This document shows positions 8,514 through 17,917 of a stretch of 64,000 bases of DNA, in pieces (position 1 is the first letter of the stretch; every line of letters starts with the position of its first letter). The position numbers were made by a program, and so were the translations under genes. The notes below the pieces were generated by a model. It ran no database searches. It worked only from the letters and a program-made list of their open reading frames with translations, and was not told the DNA's origin. Source of the DNA: Gammaproteobacteria bacterium (lineage in GTDB: Bacteria > Pseudomonadota > Gammaproteobacteria > Enterobacterales > Alteromonadaceae); NCBI GenBank assembly GCA_018825965.1, contig JAHKAA010000037.1, positions 59,883-123,882 of the forward strand, in the 5' to 3' direction.

Positions 8514-9230
8514 TCAGCGTGCGATAGCGGAGCCACCAGCCAGTTTGCTTAAAGCATCCGGATCCCTGATGCTAATCAGTTTTCCATCCACCTGTATTAA
8601 ATCGTCCTTATGGAATCGACCTAATAAACGACTAATAGTTTCAACAGTCAGACCTAAATAATTGCCTATTTCGCCACGGGTCATACTTAAACGAAACTCT
8701 TTTTTCGAAAAACCTCTGTTGGCAAAACGCTGAGCCAGATTGGTTAAAAAGGCGGCCAGCTTTTCTTCGGCGTTTTTCCGGTTCAGCAATAACAACATTT
8801 GTTGATCACCGCTGATATCCTGACTCATCAGCCGCATCATTTGCTGCCGCAGCTTCGGCAACTGGCCCATCAGATGGTCCATCTGACTATAAGGGATTTC
8901 ACAGACCATAGCGGTTTCGAGCGCCTGAGCAAAGCTGGGGTGCTGCTGCTCGCCTATGGCATCAAAACCAATGACATCGCCAGGCAAGTGAAAGCCGGTA
9001 ATTTGTTCTTCGCCTGATTCGGTTAAGGTAAAAGTTTTAAAAGAGCCACTGCGTACTGCATACAGAGAATGCAAAGCAGTGCCTGCTTCAATCAAAAAGT
9101 CGCCTTTATGCAAAGGCTTTTTTCGTTCGATAATATCATCCAGACTGTCCAGTTCAGCATTATTCAGGCTGAACGGCAGACATAACTGACTAAAACCGCA
9201 ATGTTGGCAACTTAAATTTGAACCGGACAT
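8514..9230 (-). CDS. fnr: Oxygen-responsive transcription regulator Fnr (EtrA/Anr)
   Basis: CRP/FNR-family regulator that senses O2 through a [4Fe-4S] cluster and switches anaerobic or microaerobic genes. With the start at 9230 the protein is 238 residues; AAGGA lies just upstream, and the 31 extra residues of the longer frame do not resemble FNR. Cluster cysteines are at 8, 11, 17 and 110. The 93-residue gap from Cys17 to Cys110 equals that of E. coli (29 to 122). A cNMP-binding fold, dimer helix and C-terminal HTH ([20 protein letters not shown]) follow. It sits 29 bases after the cbb3 assembly genes, its likely targets. Confidence 0.96.
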   Translation of the reverse strand: MSGSNLSCQHCGFSQLCLPFSLNNAELDSLDDIIERKKPLHKGDFLIEAGTALHSLYAVRSGSFKTFTLTESGEEQITGFHLPGDVIGFDAIGEQQHPSFAQALETAMVCEIPYSQMDHLMGQLPKLRQQMMRLMSQDISGDQQMLLLLNRKNAEEKLAAFLTNLAQRFANRGFSKKEFRLSMTRGEIGNYLGLTVETISRLLGRFHKDDLIQVDGKLISIRDPDALSKLAGGSAIAR

Positions 9231-9259
9231 ACATATTCCTTTATAGCAACTTTCCCAGC

Positions 9260-9946
9260 TTAGAAAAGTCGTGGAGCTAATGCAATAGCTATAGTGTACA
9301 ACGCATAAAACGCCAGTACACAAGCGGCGCAGGCTCTGATCAGTGTATTGTTTTTAAACTGACTTAACTGACGGGCGAAACTGCCGACCGCCAGCATGGC
9401 TGGTAAAGTCCCCAGGCCAAAAGCCAGCATCAGCAAAGCTCCTTGTAAGGCGCTGCCACTGGCCAGACTCCAGCCTAAACTGCTGTAAACCAGACCACAA
9501 GGCAAAAAGCCCCAACATAGACCATAAGCTAAGGCTTTGGCGCTGCTATCCAGCGGCAACAGGGTTTTCGCTACAGGCTGAACTTTACGCCACAAGGCCG
9601 AGCCAAACTTTTCAAGCACAGTCAAAGCAAACCATAAACGGGCTACATAAAATGCCATCAGCAGCAAGAGTATGCCAGCAAGCAGTTTTAGCCAGAATAA
9701 ACTAATACCCAGTTTGACCAACAGGGCTGCGCCAAAAGCCCCTGTCAGTGCGCCCAACAGGCTATAGGTGATTAAACGGCCGACGCTGAGCATCAGTTGC
9801 AGTTTCAACTGCTGCATCAGATTGAGTCCGGGCATAGAGAGTTGTAATGCGCTGGCTATACCACCACACATCACCAGGCAATGACTGCTGCCTAAAAAAC
9901 CTATGCTCAAAGCAGCAACAAGGTTTACCGCAAGTTCGGCGTTCAT
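9260..9946 (-). CDS. TauE/SafE-family membrane protein of the cbb3 assembly cluster
   Basis: Integral membrane protein of 228 residues with about six hydrophobic helices, of the TauE/SafE (UreH/DsbD-like) type. Conserved cysteine sites lie in [15 protein letters not shown] near the N-terminus and [11 protein letters not shown] in the middle, features shared with copper-handling cbb3 biogenesis proteins. Its start overlaps the ccoS stop by 4 bases and fnr follows directly. A role in copper or thiol supply to cbb3 oxidase is inferred from position; sulfite export is the default family name, without support here. Confidence 0.8.
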   Translation of the reverse strand: MNAELAVNLVAALSIGFLGSSHCLVMCGGIASALQLSMPGLNLMQQLKLQLMLSVGRLITYSLLGALTGAFGAALLVKLGISLFWLKLLAGILLLLMAFYVARLWFALTVLEKFGSALWRKVQPVAKTLLPLDSSAKALAYGLCWGFLPCGLVYSSLGWSLASGSALQGALLMLAFGLGTLPAMLAVGSFARQLSQFKNNTLIRACAACVLAFYALYTIAIALAPRLF

Positions 9947-10128
9947 TGTGGAGGTTGTTGGTCCTTATCGGTTTGGCTGCTGTTTTGTTTTTTTTCGTCA
10001 AACAAAATGCTCATGCCTTCTTTGTTTAAATCATCAAACTGGCGGCTACGTACAGCCCAAAAAAAGATGCCAAGGCCAATGCAGACAAAAAGTATGGCGA
10101 TAGGGATCAGTACATAAATAATACTCAT
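9943..10128 (-). CDS. ccoS: cbb3 oxidase assembly protein CcoS
   Basis: Small single-span inner-membrane protein of 61 residues needed for heme/copper insertion into cbb3 oxidase. It has the CcoS signature: one N-terminal helix (IIYVLIPIAILFVCIGLGIFFWAV) followed by the SRQFDDLNKEGMSILFD motif and a short hydrophilic tail. Start and stop each overlap a neighbouring reading frame by 4 bases (ccoI before, TauE-like after), pointing to translational coupling. Confidence 0.95.
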   Translation of the reverse strand: MSIIYVLIPIAILFVCIGLGIFFWAVRSRQFDDLNKEGMSILFDEKKQNSSQTDKDQQPPQ

Positions 10129-12515
10129 GCTTTGAGTAACCTCAGTGAGTTAGATACCACTAAAATAGAACTGAATGACATGCCAATGACGGCGATGTAA
10201 GGCGATACAAAACCCGCTACGGCCAGAGGAATAATCACCAGATTGTAGCCAACTGCCCACCATAAATTTTGCTTCACAATACGTTGTGCAAGCACGGCGC
10301 CTTCAATCAGTTCCTGAACCAAGTTTAAATCGTTGTGCAGCAAGACCACATCAGCCTGATTTTTTGATAAATCTGTGCCTGAATCTAATGCCACTGAAAC
10401 ATGGGCGGCATGAAAACAAGGGCTGTCGTTAATCCCATCGCCCAGCATCAGCACTTTATCACCTTGAGTGACTGCCTGTTGGATATGTTCTACTTTTTGC
10501 TCCGGGCTGCAGCCTTTAAATACCTGATCAAACTGCAATTGGTGCTGTACTTCTTCCACTTGAGCAGAAGAGTCACCTGTGAGCATGGACAAGGTTAAAC
10601 CCCGTTGTTTTAAGGCGCTGATCAGGGCTGGTACTTCGGGGCGAAGCGCATCCGAAAGTTCCACCGATAACACCAACTGAGTATTGATGGTGCAGCAAAC
10701 GGCAGCAGCTGTCTGGTCCTGAACAGCACAAAAAGCAGCGCTGCCCACTTTAATATCTAAACAAGAGCCGTCATCTTGTCGCCACAAGGCTGATAAACCA
10801 GAGCCAACATGCACCTGAACCTGCTCAACTTTGATCTCTGTGCTCAGATAAGAGCTGAAGGCCCGTGCTATAGGGTGCTCTGAGTAAGTTTCAATACGAG
10901 CAATCAGAGCTAATAATCTGGCTTCGTCATAGAGAGTGTCATGTAGTTCAGAGCGTAAAATACTAAAACGGCCCTGAGTCAGACTGCCTGTTTTATCAAG
11001 AAATACCGAAGTCAGCTGCGGCAAAATTTCCAGCACTTGCTGGTTTTTTATCAAAATGCCTTTGCGGTTTAAACGCGCCAAAGCACAGGTAATAGCTGTA
11101 GGAGTAGCTAGGGTTAAAGCACAAGGGCAGGTGGCCACCAACACAGATAAAGTGACCCAAAACGCTCTTTCCTGATCCAACCAGAAGTACCAGACTAAAA
11201 AAGTACCAAACGCAATAACCAATAAACGCTGAATAAAAAAGCGCGCAAGTTGGGTGGTTTTTTCAACGATCTGTGGTTTTTGGTTCAGAGTCTGCTGCTG
11301 CAGATGAATGATCTGGCCTAAGCGGGACGAGGCTAAAGCCTGATGCACTGTCACTTTAAGCACGCCGTCATGATTAATGCTGCCAGCCATCACAAAGTCG
11401 CCACTAGCTTTGCTGACTGCCTTGTATTCACCTGTGAGCATGGACTCGTCCACCGAACTTTCGCCCGACAACACCACACCGTCAGCGGCAATGGTTTCAC
11501 CAGCCTGCACTAAAATAACCTGTCCTGCCTCCAGGCGACGGGCTGAGGTTGGAATAAGTTCATTTCCTTGCACCAGCCTGGCTGAAACCGGCATGATTTT
11601 TAACAGGTTGCCTGTCGCAGCACGCGCCTGAGCTCTGGCGCGGAATTCAAAAAATTTACCGAGCTGCAGCAAAAATACAAACATACACACAGATTCAAAA
11701 TAAACTTCACCTATGCCAAATAAGGTCGCGTAAGCCGAAGCGATAAAGGTATAAAACACCGCCAGCGTTACCGGCACATCCATATTCAGCTCGCGGCCTT
11801 TGATTGCCCGCCAGGCACTTAAGGTAAAAGGTTTAGCGCTGTAGAACACCACAGGGGTGGTTAGCAGCAGGCTGATCCAGCGCAAATAACCTTCAAACTG
11901 CGGTTCTATGCCGGTGTATTCGCCAAAATACAGGCCAAAGGCCAGCATCATGACCTGCATACTCATAATGCCGGACACGGCCAGTCGTTTTAAAAAACGG
12001 CGTAATTCGGCTTGCTGAACTGCTTCTTCCTGATCCGCCATAAAAGGCGCGGCCTGATAGCCTAACTGACTGATGTTGGTAAGAATATCGCTGAGTTTAA
12101 GCTGCTTCAGGTCCCAACTAACAATGCAGCGGGCTGTGCTGGAGTTGACGCTCACGCTGTGGATAGCCGAATTCTTTTTCAGTTGCTTTTCAATCAGCCA
12201 GGCACAGGCTGCACAGCTGATACCACTGATGGATAACTCAATGTGAGTCTGGTCATTTTTATTTTGTGTCAGATCTGCAAGCACTTCGGCGCTGTCGTAA
12301 CTGACGAGCTGCAGCTGTTCCGGCACAAGCTGAGCTTTATTGGCAGGGGAGGTACGGAATTTATAATAATCACCCAGCCCCTGATCGATAATAGTTTCAG
12401 CTACAGCAAGACAACCAGGACAGCAGAACTGCCTCTGTTGCTGTTCGATGCTCAGTGTGAAATCTGAACCTTTGGGAATAACTTCATTGCAGTGAAAACA
12501 ACCTGAATACGACAC
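10125..12515 (-). CDS. ccoI: Copper-transporting P-type ATPase CcoI/FixI for cbb3 oxidase
   Basis: P1B-type ATPase of 796 residues that exports copper to the periplasmic side for CuB of cbb3 oxidase. In order: an N-terminal cysteine cluster (CFHCNEVIPK, FCCPGCLAVAE), an HMA domain (GISCAACAWLIE near residue 97), transmembrane segments, the actuator SVDESMLTGEY, the CPC ion site (ATCPCALTLATPTA), the phosphorylated aspartate in DKTGSLTQG, and GDGINDSPC. The N-terminal CxxC cluster before the HMA domain separates FixI/CcoI from housekeeping CopA. It follows fixH by 2 bases. Confidence 0.95.
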   Translation of the reverse strand: MSYSGCFHCNEVIPKGSDFTLSIEQQQRQFCCPGCLAVAETIIDQGLGDYYKFRTSPANKAQLVPEQLQLVSYDSAEVLADLTQNKNDQTHIELSISGISCAACAWLIEKQLKKNSAIHSVSVNSSTARCIVSWDLKQLKLSDILTNISQLGYQAAPFMADQEEAVQQAELRRFLKRLAVSGIMSMQVMMLAFGLYFGEYTGIEPQFEGYLRWISLLLTTPVVFYSAKPFTLSAWRAIKGRELNMDVPVTLAVFYTFIASAYATLFGIGEVYFESVCMFVFLLQLGKFFEFRARAQARAATGNLLKIMPVSARLVQGNELIPTSARRLEAGQVILVQAGETIAADGVVLSGESSVDESMLTGEYKAVSKASGDFVMAGSINHDGVLKVTVHQALASSRLGQIIHLQQQTLNQKPQIVEKTTQLARFFIQRLLVIAFGTFLVWYFWLDQERAFWVTLSVLVATCPCALTLATPTAITCALARLNRKGILIKNQQVLEILPQLTSVFLDKTGSLTQGRFSILRSELHDTLYDEARLLALIARIETYSEHPIARAFSSYLSTEIKVEQVQVHVGSGLSALWRQDDGSCLDIKVGSAAFCAVQDQTAAAVCCTINTQLVLSVELSDALRPEVPALISALKQRGLTLSMLTGDSSAQVEEVQHQLQFDQVFKGCSPEQKVEHIQQAVTQGDKVLMLGDGINDSPCFHAAHVSVALDSGTDLSKNQADVVLLHNDLNLVQELIEGAVLAQRIVKQNLWWAVGYNLVIIPLAVAGFVSPYIAVIGMSFSSILVVSNSLRLLKA

Positions 12516-12517
12516 TG

Positions 12518-13003
12518 TTAATATCCCAGTTTAAATTCACCCAATTGAGGCAACATAGTTGTGGCTCTAAGCTTCCAGTCTTTGTGTTCGTCCGACACCA
12601 CCAGATTCCATTTACCCTCTATCAGTTTGGGTAAAGTGGCGACATAAAGATTCTCGCCGCTACGTTCTGCTGTGATCACAAAGTCATGAGCGGCTATGGT
12701 GTTGTGAAAAAATTCCAGCGTCAGATGCTGACCTAAGGTTTTATTCTGTTCAAAACGCACTATCACCTGATTAGCGGCAATCAGTGTACTGGCATGCAGA
12801 TTGCGTAACTCAGCCTCTCTGTATTTCGCCAGATTCATATTAATAGCTCTACCTTCTTTGTAGTAGTCGTCTACCACTAAATCAGGGTTACTTTGCTGCA
12901 TGATATAGATGGTATGGCCGCCTTTAATAAAGGATACGATGGGGAATGCCAGTAATAACCAGGGCCAGAACTGTTTGTACCAGGGTTTTGTATCATGCAA
13001 CAT
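12518..13003 (-). CDS. fixH: FixH family protein (CcoH) of cbb3 assembly
   Basis: Membrane-anchored protein of 161 residues. One N-terminal helix (FWPWLLLAFPIVSFIKGGHTIYI) is followed by the FixH signature region (DLVVDDYYKEGRAINMNLAKY) and a periplasmic beta-rich domain. FixH/CcoH stabilises cbb3 oxidase during assembly. It sits between ccoP and ccoI in the standard order. A hairpin terminator between ccoP and fixH suggests lower expression of the assembly genes than of the structural genes. Confidence 0.93.
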   Translation of the reverse strand: MLHDTKPWYKQFWPWLLLAFPIVSFIKGGHTIYIMQQSNPDLVVDDYYKEGRAINMNLAKYREAELRNLHASTLIAANQVIVRFEQNKTLGQHLTLEFFHNTIAAHDFVITAERSGENLYVATLPKLIEGKWNLVVSDEHKDWKLRATTMLPQLGEFKLGY

Positions 13004-13026
13004 CAGGTCTTCCTCTTTCAGATAGC

Positions 13027-13057
13027 AATAAGCCCCACAAGGCGGGGCTTATTTTAC
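13027..13057 (-). terminator. Hairpin between ccoP and fixH
   Basis: ATAAGCCCC and GGGGCTTAT form a 9-bp GC-rich stem with a 7-base loop. On the transcribed strand the T-tract is short, so it may act as an attenuator or mRNA-end stabiliser for ccoNOQP rather than a full stop. Confidence 0.55.
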
Positions 13058-13076
13058 AATTGAACAGCAGAATAAA

Positions 13077-14054
13077 CTACTTGCTGCTCTCTTCAGGACG
13101 GGATAAACGATAAACGTACGCGGAGATGATATGGATTTTTTCTTCCCCTAAAATCTCTTTAAAGGCTGGCATCTGGCCGTTACGCCCTTTGATCAGGGTT
13201 TCTTCAACTGCGCCAACTGAACCACCGTATAACCAGACATTGTCCGTCAGGTTTGGTGCACCAAATGGCAGGTTGTGGGCTAAGCTGCCTTTACCATCTG
13301 CTCCGTGACAAGCAGCACACATGCCAAACTTGGTTTTTCCAGCCGCTGCGTCTTTATCGTTCACTTTACGACCTGACAGGCTTAATACATAAGCTGTCAT
13401 TTCTTTAATGCCTTGTTCACCTAACGCATCACCCCAACCTGGCATAGCGGCTTTACGACCGTACAGCAGTGTTTCTTTGATTTTGTCTGGTGTACCACCG
13501 TACAGCCAGTCATCGTCAGTCAGGTTAGGGTAACCACGTTGACCACGGGCATCTGAACCATGACATTGAGCACAGTTTTGCAGAAACAAACGCTGGCCAA
13601 TTTTTAAGGCTTCCGGATCATAAGCTAAATCCATAATGTCGCGGTTAGTGTATTTGGCAAACTCTTTGGCGTAGGTTTCGTTGGCAGCTGCATACTCACG
13701 GTCCAGCTGTACGTTTTTACCTTCCAGTCTGTTTTGCTCTACAGCGGCTTTGGACTCAGCCAGGTTTTTAATACCCTGATTGGAACTGGTCCAGTCTAAA
13801 AAACCTTTGTAGTTACCCAAACCAGGGTAAGCCGCAAAGTAATACACCGACCAGATGATGGTGGCGTAAAACATATAGGTCCACCATTTTGGCAGCGGGT
13901 TATTAATCTCTTCAATGCCATCAAAATCATGGCCAGTGGATTCGCCTTCTTTTACACCAACGTGGTTTTTTAAGTTCCAGGTCAGAATGACGGCGCAAAA
14001 TACGATACACGCTATTGTTAAGACAATGATCCAAGTGCTCCAAAAGCTACTCAT
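13077..14054 (-). CDS. ccoP: cbb3 cytochrome c oxidase diheme subunit CcoP
   Basis: Membrane-anchored diheme c subunit (325 residues) that passes electrons into cbb3 oxidase. Two N-terminal hydrophobic helices (residues about 5-27 and 57-77) precede two cytochrome c domains, each with a heme motif: CAQCHG near residue 160 and CAACHG near residue 247. Axial methionines are likely in the two AMPGW/QMPAF stretches. The ATG overlaps the last codons of ccoQ. Third or fourth gene of ccoNOQP. Confidence 0.97.
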   Translation of the reverse strand: MSSFWSTWIIVLTIACIVFCAVILTWNLKNHVGVKEGESTGHDFDGIEEINNPLPKWWTYMFYATIIWSVYYFAAYPGLGNYKGFLDWTSSNQGIKNLAESKAAVEQNRLEGKNVQLDREYAAANETYAKEFAKYTNRDIMDLAYDPEALKIGQRLFLQNCAQCHGSDARGQRGYPNLTDDDWLYGGTPDKIKETLLYGRKAAMPGWGDALGEQGIKEMTAYVLSLSGRKVNDKDAAAGKTKFGMCAACHGADGKGSLAHNLPFGAPNLTDNVWLYGGSVGAVEETLIKGRNGQMPAFKEILGEEKIHIISAYVYRLSRPEESSK

Positions 14055-14226
14055 GATCCGACTCCTGTTTCAGTTGTTGTTTTGGTTTCTGGTCGTCTGC
14101 AAAAGGCAAATTTGCCTGTTCATCGAAGTCTGGCTTGCGTTTTAACACAAAAAGCCAGACGACAAGACCAATAAAACCTACAAACACTAACACGGTGAAA
14201 ATACTGTGTAGGGTTGCCATATCCAT
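14047..14226 (-). CDS. ccoQ: cbb3 oxidase subunit CcoQ (59 residues)
   Basis: Short gene between ccoO and ccoP, read from the ATG at 14226: MDMATLHSIFTVLVFVGF, then a hydrophobic helix ending in WLFVLKRKPDFDEQANLPFAD and a hydrophilic tail. The VLKRKPDFDE-type charged stretch after the helix and the position are typical of CcoQ, which stabilises the oxidase core. The stop TAG at 14047-14049 lies inside the ccoP start region (ATGAGTAG), an 8-base overlap. The start lies 5 bases after the ccoO stop. Confidence 0.9.
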   Translation of the reverse strand: MDMATLHSIFTVLVFVGFIGLVVWLFVLKRKPDFDEQANLPFADDQKPKQQLKQESDHE

Positions 14227-14231
14227 AATAG

Positions 14232-14873
14232 TTACTTCAATGCCGTGCCAAGGGACTGCAGATAGGCAATTAACGCCTGCATCTCTGTTTTACCCTTGAC
14301 TGAATCAGTTGCTGCTGCAATTTCTTCGGCTGAATACATCACACCATCTTCATCATCTGCATGCATTTTGCCTTTGGTTAACTTGTTAAAGATTTCCATC
14401 TTCTTCGGAGTTAACTTACCATCCAACTGATTTTCGTCCAGCCATGGGTAACCCGGCATGTTGGACTGAGGCACAACAGAACGGGGGTCCATTAAATGGG
14501 CATGGTGCCAGTCGTCACTGTAACGACCACCCACACGGGCTAAATCAGGACCAGTACGTTTGGAACCCCACAGGAACGGATGCTCCCATACACTTTCACC
14601 AGCCACAGAGTAGTGACCGTAACGTTCCACTTCATGGCGGAAAGGACGGATCATCTGGCTGTGACAGTTGGTGCAGCCTTCACGAATGAAGATGTCCCGA
14701 CCTTCTAACTGAAGTGCAGTGTAAGGTTTTAAACCGTCCACAGGTTCAGTGGTTTCTTTTAAAAACAGCAAAGGAGTGATTTCAACCAGGGTACCAAAAC
14801 TGATGGCAACCACAGTGCCTATGGCTAACCAGCCAGCGCTTTTCTCGAAAAACTCATGATAATTCTTAGACAC
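14232..14873 (-). CDS. ccoO: cbb3 cytochrome c oxidase monoheme subunit CcoO
   Basis: Membrane-anchored monoheme cytochrome c (213 residues). One N-terminal anchor ([20 protein letters not shown]) is followed by the heme site [15 protein letters not shown] and a predicted methionine ligand in [11 protein letters not shown]. It carries electrons from CcoP to the CcoN catalytic subunit. Directly downstream of ccoN (10 bases). Confidence 0.97.
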   Translation of the reverse strand: MSKNYHEFFEKSAGWLAIGTVVAISFGTLVEITPLLFLKETTEPVDGLKPYTALQLEGRDIFIREGCTNCHSQMIRPFRHEVERYGHYSVAGESVWEHPFLWGSKRTGPDLARVGGRYSDDWHHAHLMDPRSVVPQSNMPGYPWLDENQLDGKLTPKKMEIFNKLTKGKMHADDEDGVMYSAEEIAAATDSVKGKTEMQALIAYLQSLGTALK

Positions 14874-14883
14874 AATAAGCTCC

Positions 14884-16311
14884 TTACGCTGCTTCAGCTA
14901 CTGGTTCCAGAGCGCCATCTTTTGCTCTGATAGTTTTCACAACGTTATAGGCCATGATCAGCATACCTGTGACGACAAAACAACCACCAATAAAGCGCAT
15001 CAGGTAGAAGGGATAGGATGCTTCTAAGCTTTGTACAAAGCTGTAGGTCAAAGTACCGTCAGTATTGACCGCACGCCACATCATGCCTTGCATAATACCG
15101 CTGATCCACATTGCTACTATGTACAGAACCACACCTATTGTATGTAACCAGAAGTGGGTGTTGATCAGCTTAATGCTGTACATCCGGCCCTGATTAAAGA
15201 CAGCAGGGATCAGGTGATACATAGCACCGATAGAGATCATCGCAACCCAGCCTAAAGCACCGGAGTGAACATGACCTATGGTCCAGTCTGTGTAATGCGA
15301 CAGCGCGTTTACAGACTTGATGGCCATCATAGGACCTTCGAAAGTCGACATGCCGTAGAACGACAAGGACACAATAAGGAAACGTAAGATAGGGTCTGTT
15401 TTCAGCTTATGCCAGGCACCGGACAGCGTCATGATACCGTTGATCATGCCACCCCAGCTTGGAACAAACAGAATGACGGACATCACCATACCTACAGACT
15501 GAGTCCAGTCTGGCAGGGCAGTGTAGTGCAAGTGGTGAGAACCAGCCCAGATATATAAAGCGATCAGAGCCCAGAAGTGCACGACAGATAAACGGTAGGA
15601 ATAGACTGGACGGCCTGCTTGTTTTGGGACGAAGTAATACATCATACCCAGGAAACCAGCTGTTAATAAGAAACCTACAGCATTATGACCATACCACCAC
15701 TGCACCATTGCATCCACAGCGCCTGCATAAACAGAGTAGGATTTAAACAGTGACACAGGGATCACCATGCTGTTGACTATATGCAGTGCAGCAACAGTAA
15801 TAATAAAACCACCGTAGAACCAGTTGGCTACGTAAATGTGGCTGGTGTTTCGTTTGACTAAAGTGCCAAAAAACACGATAGCGTAAGAGACCCAAACCAG
15901 GGTGATCAGAATATCAATAGGCCATTCCAGCTCGGCATATTCTTTGCTCTGACTAATGCCCAAAGGCAAAGTGATAGCTGCAGCGATAATGACAACCTGC
16001 CAACCGACAAAAGTAAACATCGCCAGTTTTTCAGCAAAAAGTCTGACCTGACAAGTCCGCTGTACCACGTAATAAGAAGTGGCAAACAGAGCACTGGTAC
16101 CAAATGCGAAGATTACCGCATTAGTGTGAAGAGGACGAAGACGACTATATGTTAACCATGCCGTGTCAAAATTAAGTGCGGGCCAATAGAGTTGCGCCGC
16201 AAGTAATACACCCACCACCATACCGACAATACCCCACAATACTGTGGTGACGGCAAAGAGGCGGACAACGGTATAGTTGTAGTCAACATTTAACGATTTG
16301 GTCTGGCTCAT
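14884..16311 (-). CDS. ccoN: cbb3 cytochrome c oxidase catalytic subunit CcoN
   Basis: Catalytic heme-copper subunit (475 residues, about 12 transmembrane helices) that reduces O2 to water with high affinity and pumps protons. Histidine ligands are visible in [15 protein letters not shown] (low-spin heme), [26 protein letters not shown] (CuB region), [12 protein letters not shown] (CuB) and [12 protein letters not shown] (heme ligands). First gene of ccoNOQP. Its 275-base upstream region, shared with the divergent lipoprotein gene, shows no full FNR palindrome. Confidence 0.97.
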   Translation of the reverse strand: MSQTKSLNVDYNYTVVRLFAVTTVLWGIVGMVVGVLLAAQLYWPALNFDTAWLTYSRLRPLHTNAVIFAFGTSALFATSYYVVQRTCQVRLFAEKLAMFTFVGWQVVIIAAAITLPLGISQSKEYAELEWPIDILITLVWVSYAIVFFGTLVKRNTSHIYVANWFYGGFIITVAALHIVNSMVIPVSLFKSYSVYAGAVDAMVQWWYGHNAVGFLLTAGFLGMMYYFVPKQAGRPVYSYRLSVVHFWALIALYIWAGSHHLHYTALPDWTQSVGMVMSVILFVPSWGGMINGIMTLSGAWHKLKTDPILRFLIVSLSFYGMSTFEGPMMAIKSVNALSHYTDWTIGHVHSGALGWVAMISIGAMYHLIPAVFNQGRMYSIKLINTHFWLHTIGVVLYIVAMWISGIMQGMMWRAVNTDGTLTYSFVQSLEASYPFYLMRFIGGCFVVTGMLIMAYNVVKTIRAKDGALEPVAEAA

Positions 16312-16586
16312 GTTGAGTTCCGCTGCAGTTTATTGCTAGTGATTAAAATTTCACCCTAAGGTGACCCTTCTTATTGTTGATTAACAGTGTAGCAGCCTCC
16401 GTAGCTTGCAAAGCGACTATACCCCTAACCATTTTGGGGCGAAATAATACGAGTTTTGCCTCTAAAAAGATAGGCAAAACAGCCTGTTTTATGATGTAGA
16501 ACAATATTGCTGGTCGCAAAATAACCAATAGCAGCAGTGTTTTGCGTTTGATAGCTGGTTGAAGGTACACTGGCCACAGATTATCT

Positions 16587-17006
16587 ATGGAAAATGGTCA
16601 GATGAGATCAATGGTACTGGCAGTTTATTTACTTTGCCTGATGGGCTGTTCTGATAAAAGCTCAACTGAAGCTGCTGCTATTTTGCAATTGCATCAGGAT
16701 GAGCAGGTCAGCGTGAGTTTAAACCCGGGCCATGCTCCGGTCGAAGAGTTACTCACCTGGTCAGTGCAATTGTCCGAAGCCTGGCAAGTCAAAGAAGCGA
16801 AAGTGGTTGGAGTGTCCATGAGTATGGGCACCATACCTCTGCTGTTTAAAGCTGTGGCGGGGCAACAACAGCAGTACAGCGCAGAAATGGTATTGGGAGC
16901 CTGCAGTCAGCCACAAATGAAATGGCAACTGCAACTGACATTGCTTCATGCCACTCAGGGTGAAAAAGTATTGTTATTACCTTTTTATTCCAGCTGGCCT
17001 GACTAG
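16587..17006 (+). CDS. Small lipoprotein of unknown function
   Basis: A protein of 139 residues (134 if the second ATG at 16602 is used). The N-terminus looks like a lipoprotein signal, with hydrophobic VLAVYLLCLMGC ending in the lipidated cysteine of an LMGC lipobox. The rest (VSLNPGHAPVEELLTWSVQL, GVSMSMGTIPLLF, WQLQLTLLHA) looks like a beta-sandwich and is reminiscent of the periplasmic part of FixH-like proteins, including a methionine-rich MSMGTIP stretch seen in copper-site proteins. It lies divergent to ccoN. A link to cbb3 biogenesis is only a guess. Confidence 0.6.
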   Translation: MENGQMRSMVLAVYLLCLMGCSDKSSTEAAAILQLHQDEQVSVSLNPGHAPVEELLTWSVQLSEAWQVKEAKVVGVSMSMGTIPLLFKAVAGQQQQYSAEMVLGACSQPQMKWQLQLTLLHATQGEKVLLLPFYSSWPD

Positions 17007-17848
17007 CCCAGATAACGGATTTGTTGCACCAGTTGCAAAGGCGCTGTGTTGTTGAGATCCAGACGTGCGGTTTCAACACAAACAAAATCAAGATAAGCCA
17101 AATCCGGTAAGTCTTTTAACATTGCTGCTTTTTCTGCCCCCGGATTCCATAACACACTGGCATCATGACCCTGCTGACTGATCTGAACACAGGCCTTGCC
17201 ATCCTTTAGCCTCAATTGGTCTGATGTGTCGAGATAGATCCGGTCGACTTCTTCGCTGAATCTGAGCTCTTCAGTGCTCTGGTGAAATTCTTTGCCCGCC
17301 TGAACTTTATCCAGATAAAGCCCTGTTAAATTACAAACAACAGCCTGATGTACTGAGTCCACTGTAAAATAGCTATGAAGTGCAGCTTGTTGCACAGCCT
17401 GATCTGAGTTCAGCGTCAGGCTTATGTTTGTTTCAGTTAATACCAAAGTTAAACTCAAAACAGCAGGAGCATACTGATAAGCCAGGCCACTGGTTGTGAT
17501 GCGAAACTCAATACTGACACTGTTGTCTGTTATAGATTTTTGCACCAGTTGCCATAGTTCTGTGCGTACTACACCATGATTAGGCAGCTTTTTCTGTTCA
17601 GGATTCAGTTCTGCAGCAGCAGGACCAAACCAGGGCCAGCAGACGGGTACACCACCACGAATAGGGCTGTTATTTCGCCACTCAGCTTCAGGGGACAGGT
17701 AAATGACTTCGATGCCAGCTTTGGGCTGATAAGACAGCAGATGAGCACCATAGCTACTGATCACAGCTTTCGCCTGACCACAGCTTAATACATAACAGGG
17801 TAAGTCATCTAAGTGGGCAAAACCTGATTGTGCAGTAATGCTGTTCAT
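17003..17848 (-). CDS. yeaD: D-hexose-6-phosphate mutarotase (YeaD family)
   Basis: Cytoplasmic aldose-1-epimerase-fold enzyme (281 residues) that interconverts alpha and beta anomers of glucose 6-phosphate and related sugars. Motifs: SSYGAHLLSYQPKAG and RGGVPVCWPWFG near the N-terminus, PNHGVVR with the catalytic histidine, ALHSYFTV with the second, and VLWNPGAEKAAMLKDL toward the end. It lies downstream of gapA on the same strand, as in E. coli gapA-yeaD, behind a terminator. Its 3' end overlaps the convergent lipoprotein gene by 4 bases. Confidence 0.93.
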   Translation of the reverse strand: MNSITAQSGFAHLDDLPCYVLSCGQAKAVISSYGAHLLSYQPKAGIEVIYLSPEAEWRNNSPIRGGVPVCWPWFGPAAAELNPEQKKLPNHGVVRTELWQLVQKSITDNSVSIEFRITTSGLAYQYAPAVLSLTLVLTETNISLTLNSDQAVQQAALHSYFTVDSVHQAVVCNLTGLYLDKVQAGKEFHQSTEELRFSEEVDRIYLDTSDQLRLKDGKACVQISQQGHDASVLWNPGAEKAAMLKDLPDLAYLDFVCVETARLDLNNTAPLQLVQQIRYLG

Positions 17849-17872
17849 TCGATAGTCTCAAATTCAACGGAA

Positions 17873-17899
17873 AGAAAAGGCGGCTAAAAAGCCGCCTCA
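17873..17899 (-). terminator. Rho-independent terminator after gapA
   Basis: On the minus strand, GGCGGCT-TTTT-AGCCGCC followed by TTTTCTTT, 19 bases after the gapA stop and before yeaD. A strong stem with a U-tract; read-through to yeaD is possible. Confidence 0.8.
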
Positions 17900-17917
17900 G
17901 TGATCTTCAGCACAAGG

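Noticed and set aside
16343..16570. 75-residue minus-strand frame upstream of ccoN
   Set aside because: No ribosome site or family features, and it occupies the shared ccoN/lipoprotein promoter region.
16312..16586. FNR box before ccoN
   Set aside because: Only a TTGAT half site at about 16377; no second arm at the right spacing, so not reported as an operator.
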